Source: CALDUY01 sp046350255
Lineage (GTDB): Bacteria; Planctomycetota; Planctomycetia; Gemmatales; Gemmataceae
Direction of reading: 5' to 3'
DNA length: 64,000 nt
NCBI GenBank assembly: GCA_046350255.1
Contig: JAXMAV010000025.1
Coordinates: 62,001-126,000, forward strand
The position numbers were made by a program, and so were the translations under genes. The notes beneath the pieces were generated by a model. It ran no database searches. It was given only the letters and a program-made list of their open reading frames with translations, and was not told the DNA's origin. Shown here in pieces: positions 17,112 through 24,975 of this stretch (position 1 is its first letter; each line of letters opens with the position of its first letter).

Positions 17112-17597
17112 TCAGTGCCAGCCGAGAAGCTGAAAGACGTCGTCCTGAACAGCTTCCAGTTCGAGGTCCGAGAGTCCAGGTTCCATTACCCGGTAGCGAT
17201 CGCCTTTCCGAAGGCAACGAACGAGTAGCACTTCGTGGGGACCCTCGCGGGTCGTGTCCTCCAGCCGCAGCCGTTTCCGACGGATGAGCAAGAGCGCCAG
17301 TACATAGCGAAACGCCACCCGGTTCGCCTCGGACTGTCCTTCCAGACGAAGGAAGCAATCCATCAACATTTCATCATCGACGGGAGGACGACGGGGAGTG
17401 GTGGCGCCCGCCAGGCGGGTCTTCCAGAATCCCAGGTAGCCCTCGGGTGGGCCGTTCCAGCCTTTCTCGCTGTAATCCTTGCGAACGAACCGGCCTGCTT
17501 CTTCCATCAGCACGCTGTAGAACCGGTCGCCGGCTCGAAACTCCTCGCCGGTGACCACACAGCGTCGGGTGGTAGCCTGAATCTGGTAGTCGGTCAT
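17112..17597 (-). CDS. Conserved hypothetical protein with N-terminal zinc-finger-like start
   Basis: Soluble protein of 161 residues, unrecognised. It begins with CVVTGEEFRAGDRFYSVLMEE, in which a single cysteine and a GDxFYS pattern recall planctomycete proteins of unknown function, then FVRKDYSEKGWNGPPEGYLGFWK. The second half is helical (FLRLEGQSEANRVAFRYVLALLLIRRKRLRLED). It precedes the lipoprotein gene by 18 bases on the same strand, so joint transcription is likely. Confidence 0.7.
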   Translation of the reverse strand: MTDYQIQATTRRCVVTGEEFRAGDRFYSVLMEEAGRFVRKDYSEKGWNGPPEGYLGFWKTRLAGATTPRRPPVDDEMLMDCFLRLEGQSEANRVAFRYVLALLLIRRKRLRLEDTTREGPHEVLLVRCLRKGDRYRVMEPGLSDLELEAVQDDVFQLLGWH

Positions 17598-17732
17598 GCA
17601 ACAGCCTCCGGGGTCCTTCCCGGTCCCTGTTCATCGTATCGGCGAAGGCTAGCCAGGGACAAGGAACCAACCTGCTTCGGGTGCCTGGACCAAGGAGCGG
17701 TTAGGCGTGATGTGACGGTTGGAGGAGGTGGA

Positions 17733-17752
17733 GGAGGGGGGGAAGCCCCTCC
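17733..17752 (-). terminator. Possible terminator hairpin
   Basis: GGAGGGG (17733-17739) pairs with CCCCTCC (17746-17752) around a 6-base loop, 15 bases past the end of the thioredoxin-fold gene. No T tract is evident, and the left side lies in a G-rich tract. Confidence 0.35.
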
Positions 17753-17767
17753 CATCAGTAAAACTGG

Positions 17768-19222
17768 TTACCGGGCAGACCACCAGCGACGGATCTCCGT
17801 GATGACCTCGTTGGGTGTTTCGCGACCCCAACCCAGGTACATTCCGCGGATAATACCGTTGGCATCGATCAGGACGAGCTTGGGGGTGGTCTCCACGCCG
17901 TAGCTGATCCGCAGGCCGCCCCCGTTGTAAACCGGGAAGGTCAGGCGCAGCTGCTCGCGTTGCTGCTGGACGGCGGCACGGTCGTCGCTAACACTTAAAC
18001 CGACCACGTGCATGAACTTTCCATGGCTGGTTTCCAGCTGCTGGGCGAACTGCAGCACATCCTGGGCGGTTAGCGACCCCGGGTGGTAGAAGACCAGCAG
18101 CGTGGGCTTACCCTTCCACTTGCTCAGCCGACCCGACTCCTTGGTAATGATGGGCCCGGCCACGAAATCGGGTGCCGGTTCGCCCGGCATTGCCACGGTC
18201 ACCGCTCGCGTCGGTGCTTCCTCGTGGACGACGGGGATCACCTCACCCCGAGCAGCCGACTCCACTTGCCGCCGCAGCTGCTGGATCGCCTCACGGTACG
18301 GCGTGGGTGGCTGGTTCTCTAGATGAGCCGAGATGCGCCGTTGCAGATCCTGCAGCTGACGATGGTTTTTCGCCGGCTCCTCCAGGAGCGGGTTAGCAGC
18401 CTCTCGGAAGCTGATGGCCTGGAGTGTCTCCTGCCGCCGATCCTGTGCCAGCTGCGCGGGATACTGCAACCCATTTTCCAGCTCGTAACGCATGACGCTG
18501 CGCTGCGATACTTCCTTGCGGGCCGGTTCGTGATGTTCGATGATGCGCTCAACGCGCTGGACCATGCCGGTGCGCGGGGCGACCCACACGGTTTCTTGAC
18601 GACGCCAGGCGGAACGATCGGCCCGGGGGCGTTCCCAGTCGTCCGACTGCTGCACACCCAGCAATTTCAGGCACGGGAGCCCGTTGACCACCTCATTGCC
18701 AGCCATGCGCCAGGAGATAAGCGGGCGATCGGGTTCGGCAGTTTCCCAGCCCTGGCCCAACTTCGATCGTGTTGCCGGAATCTCGACGAAGGCGCCTAGC
18801 TCCAGCGTGGGCATCCGATCCAGGGGGACCACCACCGGTTTGTTGGAACCTGGGGTAGCCTTGCCCTGGTGGTCCACGAGCACTCGTTCCAGGCGCACCG
18901 ACGAGTGAGTTACCTCAGCGTTTGCGGAGCGGCTTCCCCGGTTGTGGAGAATCGTCATGGCCGCCAGCTCGGTCCCCCGGGAAGGAGTGTCGAGTACGAA
19001 GAAGCGCACCTCGACCCGGTAGTTCCGCTGGAACTGGACGCGGGATCCGAGCGCTTCTTCGTTGTAGCTACCGCGGTACAACAACTCCTGGCCACGCACC
19101 ATTCGAGGGGTGAGCACCCAGTCACTACGAATCGCCGGGGTGGGCGTTCCCGGGACAGAGGGGGTTCCCCCCGGCTGGGCCGGGACCAGGACATAGCCTA
19201 GCAGCCAGATCGTCGCCAGCAT
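17768..19222 (-). CDS. Secreted thioredoxin-fold protein lacking CxxC
   Basis: A 484-residue exported protein with a signal-like N-terminus (MLATIWLLGYVLVPAQPG). Residues about 30-330 are of unknown fold, with a coiled-coil-like segment near ENQPPTPYREAIQQLRRQVE. The C-terminus is a TlpA/AhpC-like domain (GEPAPDFVAGPIITKESGRL, LVFYHPGSLTAQDV, TPKLVLIDANGIIRGMYLGWG). Where TlpA has WCxxC this protein has YHPGSLT, so classical disulfide chemistry is not possible. The cis-Pro (TTPKLVLID) remains. It may act as a binding or scaffold protein. Confidence 0.75.
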   Translation of the reverse strand: MLATIWLLGYVLVPAQPGGTPSVPGTPTPAIRSDWVLTPRMVRGQELLYRGSYNEEALGSRVQFQRNYRVEVRFFVLDTPSRGTELAAMTILHNRGSRSANAEVTHSSVRLERVLVDHQGKATPGSNKPVVVPLDRMPTLELGAFVEIPATRSKLGQGWETAEPDRPLISWRMAGNEVVNGLPCLKLLGVQQSDDWERPRADRSAWRRQETVWVAPRTGMVQRVERIIEHHEPARKEVSQRSVMRYELENGLQYPAQLAQDRRQETLQAISFREAANPLLEEPAKNHRQLQDLQRRISAHLENQPPTPYREAIQQLRRQVESAARGEVIPVVHEEAPTRAVTVAMPGEPAPDFVAGPIITKESGRLSKWKGKPTLLVFYHPGSLTAQDVLQFAQQLETSHGKFMHVVGLSVSDDRAAVQQQREQLRLTFPVYNGGGLRISYGVETTPKLVLIDANGIIRGMYLGWGRETPNEVITEIRRWWSAR

Positions 19223-19332
19223 GGCTTCCCTGCCTGGACGAGGAAGGAATAATCACCGGGCGCTTCTCCCATCGAGAAACGCACCTGAGTCGGCTGGGAC
19301 TATAACATGGCGTCCCAGGCGAACAAGCCCGG

Positions 19333-19365
19333 TCCGAGCGAGGGGGAATTCCCACCCCGCTCGGA
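19333..19365 (-). terminator. Hairpin after the 19387 gene
   Basis: TCCGAGCG (19333-19340) pairs with CGCTCGGA (19358-19365); inner G/C runs extend the stem past a bulged A. It lies 22 bases beyond the stop of the minus-strand gene ending at 19387. No clear T tract. Confidence 0.45.
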
Positions 19366-19386
19366 GAAGCCGGCGAATCCAGGTAA

Positions 19387-19899
19387 TCAGGGCTGAGGTG
19401 GGCCATCGCGCCAGATGAACCAGCGCGGATAGGAGTAGACCCAGTGCCCCTGCTTCAGGTCGTTGTAGTTCAGATAGCTCGATCCTGTCCACGGACCGAA
19501 ATCGGCGAACTCGTTGTAATTGGATCGGTCGGCTGGTACGTAGAGCACGTGGAGGAGATGGCGATATTTCCCCTCCAGTGAAGCGCGGCGCAGAACTTCG
19601 CGCGGGTTGCCGGCATGACCAAGTGGCCGGTCGCCCTCCATGCTTTCGACCAGCAAGATCCGCTCGCGGACCGTTTCGGCCTCGCGCGGCTTCCCCTGGC
19701 GCAGGTAGCTTGCTTGCAGCACTTCTAACCGCAGGAGCAAGCGCCTTTTTTGCTCATCGACCGAGTGGCCGGTACGAGCCTGGGTGTAGGTTTCAAACTG
19801 AGCCACTGCCCCATCGGGGTCGGCCATCGGTCGGAGAACCGGGGCCGGGGCAAACGCTAACAACAAGGGAGAGGAAAGGAGGAGAATCAAGCGTACCAT
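19387..19899 (-). CDS. Exported hypothetical protein with YPRWFIW C-terminus
   Basis: A 170-residue protein with signal peptide MVRLILLLSSPLLLAFAP. The middle is helical and charged (VDEQKRRLLLRLEVLQASYL, REAETVRERILLVES). The C-terminus, LLHVLYVPADRSNYNEFADFGPWTGSSY and HWVYSYPRWFIWRD, matches an ending I associate with planctomycete proteins of unknown function. The ATG at 19899 has GGAGGG about 8 bases upstream; a start at 19971 would add 24 unrelated residues and overlap the divergent gene's leader. Confidence 0.7.
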   Translation of the reverse strand: MVRLILLLSSPLLLAFAPAPVLRPMADPDGAVAQFETYTQARTGHSVDEQKRRLLLRLEVLQASYLRQGKPREAETVRERILLVESMEGDRPLGHAGNPREVLRRASLEGKYRHLLHVLYVPADRSNYNEFADFGPWTGSSYLNYNDLKQGHWVYSYPRWFIWRDGPPQP

Positions 19900-20100
19900 C
19901 TGACATGCCCTCCAGATCCGTGGGCGCTGGGTCCGCGTACCTTCCTTGTGCGGTTCCTCCATCTTGCACAATTTCCGTCGTTAAAGTCAACCGATTCCCC
20001 CGTACTTCCTTCTCGCATCGGGGGATGGTTGCAGACCTCCAGAAACTGTCGATATAGTGAGTCAGTGCCTCTTCCCTTCAACCTCCTTAAGAGACCATTC

Positions 20101-21555
20101 ATGCTACGACTTGCACTGGGCCTGGTGTGCCTGATGGCTGGACTGGCGGAGGCGGCTGGTCCACCGGTTTCTCACCTGGACTGGGCCCGGGCCATGCAGG
20201 GCCGCATGGCCTATGGCATGTACTTCCGCTCGAAGAAGGTCGGCTGGGTGGTCGAGGAGATGAAGGTCACCCAGGTCAAGGGCGTGCCCGCGCTAATCTC
20301 GTCCAGTCACACCTACATGCTCACCCTCTTTGATGGCGAAAAGTCGCTCAAGGAAGAAACCAGCTCGACCACCTACGCCCTGGATGGCGTGGGGCCCATC
20401 CTCCAGGCTGAGTCGGTGCGCAAGGATGACGGCAAGGAAGTGCAGCAGCGGGTCGAGCGCGTGAAGGACGGCCTGCGGATTGTCACTAAACAGGGGGGAC
20501 GCGAGATCACTCGCACGGTGCCTTCGCCGCGCGACACCATCGCACATCACCGTCAGCTGGAAGGTTGGCTGCAAGGGAATCGCAAGGCGGGCGACCTCTT
20601 CAACAAGTATTCCACCTCGTGGGAGGAGGAGGACGTCGATTCCAAACAGGTTTACCACTACAAGGAGAGGAAGGAGATCCTTTTCGGTGGATTGCCCACT
20701 CTGGTCCATTCCGTGACGATCAACCTCGACGGTGGCAAGCTCGATGCCGTCATCTTCTCGGATACCCGGACGCTCTCCGGAACGATGGGTGGCCTGCTCA
20801 CCCTCAAGCTCGAACCCGAGAAAGAAGCTCGCCGGATGGACGGGAAGCCGGTCGATCTGATGCCAGTCACCTCCGTGATCATCGATCGCGAAATCGGGCG
20901 GGCCCGTGACGTCGATGCCCTGAAAATCGAGGTGGAAGGGCTGGGCGACTTCAAGGTACCGGCCTCGCATCGGCAGGTAGTCACCGCCAGCAAGAACGGC
21001 CTGCTCGTGGAGTTGAAGCGCGACTTTCGCGTGGAGAAGCCTGCCCCTCTGACCGAAAAGCAGCGGAGTTTCTACACGCGAAGCACCCCCCGGCTGCAGT
21101 CGGACCAGGAGCTGGTGAAGAACCAGGCCCGGGCCATCGTCGGCGAGGAGAAGAACCCGACCCGGGCCGCTCAGAAGATCGAGAACTGGGTCTACAAGAC
21201 GCTTCGAAAGTCGTACTCCGACAACGCCGAGACCGCTCTGGAGATCCTCGATACCAAAGCCGGTGACTGCACCGAACATGCGCTCCTGTTTGTGGCCCTG
21301 TGTCGTGCGGCCGGCATCCCTGCACGCGAGGTCGGCGGCCTTGCTTATCTCCGCGGGTTCAAGCCCCTGTTTGGCTGGCACGCCTGGGCGGAGTTCCACG
21401 ATGGGCATCAGTGGGTGTCGGTCGATCCGACCTGGCACCAGGTGCAGGTGGATGGCACACATCTGAAAATGTCCACCGGCGAACGAGACCTGGCCTGGAC
21501 TAATGTCATCGGCACCCTGAAGATCAAGGTCGTGGATGTGAAGACGCGCAAGTGA
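20101..21555 (+). CDS. Secreted transglutaminase-like protein
   Basis: A 484-residue exported protein (signal MLRLALGLVCLMAGLAEAAG). Residues about 25-340 form a large beta-rich region of unknown function. The C-terminal transglutaminase core has a complete Cys-His-Asp triad: C390 in KAGDCTEHALLF, H427 in FGWHAWAEF and D442 in SVDPTWHQ. Bacterial members usually act as proteases or amidases rather than cross-linkers. The start at 20101 is preferred because the signal peptide begins there; an in-frame ATG at 19948 lacks support. It converges on the ClC gene with a 21-base gap. Confidence 0.85.
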   Translation: MLRLALGLVCLMAGLAEAAGPPVSHLDWARAMQGRMAYGMYFRSKKVGWVVEEMKVTQVKGVPALISSSHTYMLTLFDGEKSLKEETSSTTYALDGVGPILQAESVRKDDGKEVQQRVERVKDGLRIVTKQGGREITRTVPSPRDTIAHHRQLEGWLQGNRKAGDLFNKYSTSWEEEDVDSKQVYHYKERKEILFGGLPTLVHSVTINLDGGKLDAVIFSDTRTLSGTMGGLLTLKLEPEKEARRMDGKPVDLMPVTSVIIDREIGRARDVDALKIEVEGLGDFKVPASHRQVVTASKNGLLVELKRDFRVEKPAPLTEKQRSFYTRSTPRLQSDQELVKNQARAIVGEEKNPTRAAQKIENWVYKTLRKSYSDNAETALEILDTKAGDCTEHALLFVALCRAAGIPAREVGGLAYLRGFKPLFGWHAWAEFHDGHQWVSVDPTWHQVQVDGTHLKMSTGERDLAWTNVIGTLKIKVVDVKTRK

Positions 21556-21576
21556 AACCGAGGCTCGAGGGATGGG

Positions 21577-22860
21577 TCACGAGGCGTTGTCCGTGCCTGG
21601 TTTCGCGGGAAGGCGGTCCATCAGCGCCTCATAAATCGGGCGGTCGCCCAGGGTGTTGGCCGTCCACCAGGCGACCAGGACCGATCCCAGCAGATGCGGA
21701 ATCAACGCGTAAGCACCGGCCATTTCCACCACGAGCAGAATGGCCGCCAGGGGCGCCCGCGTGACACCGGTGAATAGGGCAGCGATGCCAACCAGGATGA
21801 ACGCCATCGCATGCGTTTGGCCCCAGCTCTGGCGCAGGCATTCGCCCAGCAACCCGCCCAGCACAAGGACCGGGGCAAACAAGCCTCCCGGAGTGCCGCA
21901 GGCGTAGCTCAGAATGGTGAGGAGAAAGCGTAGACCGAGTAGAAACAGTGCGACCTCCAGGGCCAGGCCCTGGTGTCCCTGGGGGAAGGTAGAATGCCAG
22001 CCCCCCACCCAGGAGGGGTTGAGCCAACCCACCACTCCGATCATCAGAGCCAGGCCGGCGGGAAAGAGCAGGCTGCCCATTCGGTTATGAAGCCACGTCG
22101 TGATGCGCAGCGTGGCCAGCAACGCCTGATTGAACACCACCCCCAGCACTCCACCCAACCAGCCCAGGAGCAGGAAGAACGCGAGCAGATCGAGCTCCGG
22201 GGCGGCTGTGCCGTAGTTGCCGAGCTGCGGTTGGGGGCCGGTGAACAAGCGACACATGAGATCGGCAGAGAAGGTGGCCAGGAGCATGGAAAAGATGGTG
22301 CGCGGACGAAACTCCTCGCCCAGTTCTTCCAGGATGAAGATGGTGCCGGCAAGGGGGGCGTTGAAGGCGCCAGCCAGCCCGGCACCCGCTCCCAGCAATA
22401 AGAGCTGTCGTCGTTCGCCCGGCGATACCTTTCCCACCCGGCTGAGTAGCTCTCCCAGGGCGGCACCCATCTGCACGGTCGGCCCTTCGCGACCCAGCAT
22501 CAGACCGCCTCCAAGCGCCAGTGCGCCTCCGGTGAATTTAACCAGCAACAATCGAAGCCAGCGAATCGGTGCCGGATGCAGGGCCAGCGCCTTGACCTGT
22601 GGGATGCCGCTGCCAACCGCCTCCGGGCAGAAGCGCCGGGTAATCCACACGGCTACCAGGATGAACAGCAGCGAGAGCACCAGACTGGCCCCCAGCGCCG
22701 CAACTCCTTCGCCCACTAAACGCATCAGGTTGGGGCGGAGAGGAATCAGCCCTTCCAGGGCCAGGCGAAAAAGTACCGCCAGCAGGCCGGTTAGTATCCC
22801 CAGCACCACGATGCGCAGGTGTTGCTTCAGAACTCCCCGGGACAGGAGCAGGTCTTGCAT
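21577..22860 (-). CDS. ClC-family chloride/proton antiporter
   Basis: Integral membrane protein of 427 residues with about ten helices. The three anion-path motifs are present: GSGIP (residues 83-87), GREGP (123-127, with E125 as the gating glutamate) and the FNAPLAG helix followed by FILEEL, whose glutamates fit the inner proton site of antiporters. No cytoplasmic CBS domains are present. A role in chloride or acid balance is inferred. It is convergent with the transglutaminase gene. Confidence 0.9.
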   Translation of the reverse strand: MQDLLLSRGVLKQHLRIVVLGILTGLLAVLFRLALEGLIPLRPNLMRLVGEGVAALGASLVLSLLFILVAVWITRRFCPEAVGSGIPQVKALALHPAPIRWLRLLLVKFTGGALALGGGLMLGREGPTVQMGAALGELLSRVGKVSPGERRQLLLLGAGAGLAGAFNAPLAGTIFILEELGEEFRPRTIFSMLLATFSADLMCRLFTGPQPQLGNYGTAAPELDLLAFFLLLGWLGGVLGVVFNQALLATLRITTWLHNRMGSLLFPAGLALMIGVVGWLNPSWVGGWHSTFPQGHQGLALEVALFLLGLRFLLTILSYACGTPGGLFAPVLVLGGLLGECLRQSWGQTHAMAFILVGIAALFTGVTRAPLAAILLVVEMAGAYALIPHLLGSVLVAWWTANTLGDRPIYEALMDRLPAKPGTDNAS

Positions 22861-22918
22861 ACGGAGTTGGACCAGGGAGAAAAGATCGGGAGATGGCCGC
22901 GAAGATTCAAAGCAGGAC

Positions 22919-22951
22919 CAGGGAGCAATTCCCAGGTGGAAACGCTCCCTG
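22919..22951 (-). terminator. Possible terminator after the DUF1080 gene
   Basis: CAGGGAGC (22919-22926) pairs with GCTCCCTG (22944-22951) with a 17-base loop, just past the stop of the minus-strand DUF1080 gene at 22965. No T run follows. Confidence 0.4.
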
Positions 22952-22964
22952 ATCCAGAAAGAGC

Positions 22965-23642
22965 TTACTTAATGGGGGTCAACTTGATGTTGCGGAAGTG
23001 AATCGGCGCGCCTTCGGCCTGCAGGGCGATCTTGCCCTTGGTCAGTTCGCTGTCGGTGCCCTCGTTGACTACCTTCCCGTTGATCTCGAGCTTGACCGAG
23101 TCCCCCTTGCAGGTGATGCGATACTTGTTCCAGCCGCCCGGTTTGACCTCGACCGGCTTATCGGTCTTGATGCGGAAGAAGTGGCGCGCCTGCTTGGGAT
23201 CCTGGCGCTCCTTGTCCACGGCGAGCTTGAATCCACCGATCAGCCAGATGTCGCCGGCGCTACCGGAGAATAGCTGGGCCTCCCAACTCTTGGGCCAGAT
23301 GGCGTCTGCGCCACTGACATGGAGCAGCACGCCGCTGTTACCCGCCTTGGCCGGCCATTTCCATTCCAGCTCGAGGACGTAGTTGCTGTACTCCTTCTCG
23401 GTGATGATGTAGCCGAACGGCGTCCCCTTCGTCTGCAGTTCACCATCCTCGACCTTCCACACATCGGTCGGCTTGGCCTTGCTCTTGTCCTTGTCGGTGA
23501 TGTAGACGCGCCAGCCTGTCAGATCCTTGCCGTTGAACAGGGCTGCATCCTTGTCTTCCTCGGCTCGGGCGAGGGAAAAAAACGAACCGGCCGCCACGAC
23601 GGCAGCGAGCGCAAGCAGGGAGAGGTGGGACTTGCGGAACAC
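22965..23642 (-). CDS. Secreted DUF1080 (3-keto-disaccharide hydrolase-like) protein
   Basis: A 225-residue exported lectin-like beta-sandwich protein. The signal peptide ends near SLARAEED, and the DUF1080 signature follows at once (ALFNGKDLTGWRVY), then ELQTKGTPFGYIITEKEYSNYVLELEWKW, NSGVLLHVSG and the ending EGAPIHFRNIKLTPIK. DUF1080 is strongly amplified in planctomycetes, and some members cleave 3-keto-glycosides. The true substrate here is unknown. Confidence 0.9.
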   Translation of the reverse strand: MFRKSHLSLLALAAVVAAGSFFSLARAEEDKDAALFNGKDLTGWRVYITDKDKSKAKPTDVWKVEDGELQTKGTPFGYIITEKEYSNYVLELEWKWPAKAGNSGVLLHVSGADAIWPKSWEAQLFSGSAGDIWLIGGFKLAVDKERQDPKQARHFFRIKTDKPVEVKPGGWNKYRITCKGDSVKLEINGKVVNEGTDSELTKGKIALQAEGAPIHFRNIKLTPIK

Positions 23643-23723
23643 AGTGCTACTCCTTGTGAAACAGGTGGGACAATCCAGGGGTGGATTGTAGAGCGCCGTG
23701 CCGGGTTGGCCCGGAGATCCGGT

Positions 23724-24005
23724 CTATTCCTCGTCGAGATCGCGCGGAATCGGCAGGTTCCGCAGGATTTTCTCCAAATCGGCGATGTCCTCCTCGCTCA
23801 CTCCCTCGCGGCGCTGGTAGCGACGTTTCAGGCTATCGAGGATGTGCTCCCACATGGCCCGGGTTGGCTCCAGGCCCGTCGTCCAGTCATCGCGGCGATG
23901 TTGCTTCCATTTGAAGAACCACTGCCGGGCGAACTTTTCGGCGCTGATAATGCGGCGTTCGCCCGTCGTCGGATCCTCAGTGGTCCACTTGATCTCGATC
24001 CCCAT
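23724..24005 (-). CDS. Small conserved hypothetical protein
   Basis: A 93-residue soluble, charged protein, unrecognised: MGIEIKWTTEDPTTGERRI followed by helical KFARQWFFKWKQHRRDDW and an acidic C-terminus EEDIADLEKILRNLPIPRD. The start overlaps the 3' end of the pseudouridine synthase gene by 29 bases in another frame, suggesting coupling. Longer in-frame starts up to 24377 are only antisense-like translation of that gene and were not used. Confidence 0.6.
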   Translation of the reverse strand: MGIEIKWTTEDPTTGERRIISAEKFARQWFFKWKQHRRDDWTTGLEPTRAMWEHILDSLKRRYQRREGVSEEDIADLEKILRNLPIPRDLDEE

Positions 24006-24975
24006 GGGCTGCCGGTCCTTTTCGATGTTGCTCGCGCAGGCGATCCAGCAGCAGTTGCAGGTCGCGCGGCAGCGGCATCTGCCAGTGCAGGGCTTCCTCG
24101 GTGACGGGATGGATGAAGCCGAGTTCCACCGCATGCAGAGCCAGCCGGGGAGCGCTGCTGGTGTCCGGCACGCGAGTGCCGTCGCGCTGCTGACAGTAGA
24201 CCTTCTCGCCACAGACGGGATGCCCCGCCTCTGATAAATGGATGCGAATCTGATGCGTGCGCCCGGTTTCCAGCCGACACTGCACCAGGCTAAACTGCCC
24301 GAGCGGTTCGAGTACCTCCATGTGCGTGATTGCTTCCTTGCCCACCCCCGGCAGATTGGTGCTACCCCGGCGACCATCTCCGCGATCGCGCACTAGGGAG
24401 GTCTGAATAGTCTGCGATTGAGGCAGGCCTTGCACCAGGGCCAGGTAGCGACGCACCACGGTGTGTGCACGAAACTGTTGTCCCAGGCCACGTTCGGCCA
24501 GCACCGTCCGGGCAAACACCACCAGGCCACTGGTCTCCTTGTCCAGTCGATGCACGATGCGCAACCGAGGAATGCGCTGCCCCACGCGCCGGGCGATTTG
24601 CCTGGCCAGCAGGTCCTCCATCGTCGGCGAGAGTGCCTTGCGCTCCTCGTCCCAGGCGCGTTCCAGGGGATGGCGAACCGTACTCACCCCCGAGGGTTTT
24701 TCCACCACCACCACATGCGTGTCCAGGTGACGAATCACCAGGTCGTCGGGTAGTACTGGCCGGGGCTGGGGACTTGCTAGCAGTTCCACCGTATCTCCCG
24801 CCTTGACCCGGCGGGCAGGATCGAGACACAACTCACCCCGGACTCGCACACGGCGCGAGCTAATCAGCGTGCGAATTTGCGACCAGGAATGTCCCGGCAG
24901 GCGAGGCCGCAGCACCGCGGCCACGGTGGCGTTGGCTTCCTCCGCCGTCACCACGAATTCAGGCAGCTTATTCAT
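23977..24975 (-). CDS. RluA-family pseudouridine synthase
   Basis: RNA-modifying enzyme of 332 residues that isomerises uridine in rRNA or tRNA. An S4-type RNA-binding domain occupies about residues 10-75 (SWSQIRTLISSRRVRVRGELC). The catalytic motif IVHRLDKETSGLVVFAR supplies the active Asp, and RLETGRTHQIRIHL is the family's third motif. The ATG at 24975 overlaps the TGA of the upstream NIDO protein gene as ATGA; an ATG at 24984 is also possible. The target base cannot be assigned from sequence alone. Confidence 0.9.
   Translation of the reverse strand: MNKLPEFVVTAEEANATVAAVLRPRLPGHSWSQIRTLISSRRVRVRGELCLDPARRVKAGDTVELLASPQPRPVLPDDLVIRHLDTHVVVVEKPSGVSTVRHPLERAWDEERKALSPTMEDLLARQIARRVGQRIPRLRIVHRLDKETSGLVVFARTVLAERGLGQQFRAHTVVRRYLALVQGLPQSQTIQTSLVRDRGDGRRGSTNLPGVGKEAITHMEVLEPLGQFSLVQCRLETGRTHQIRIHLSEAGHPVCGEKVYCQQRDGTRVPDTSSAPRLALHAVELGFIHPVTEEALHWQMPLPRDLQLLLDRLREQHRKGPAAHGDRDQVDH

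Noticed and set aside
20293..21462. 389-residue minus-strand open frame
   Set aside because: Complement of the transglutaminase-like gene; the composition reflects GC-rich codon bias.
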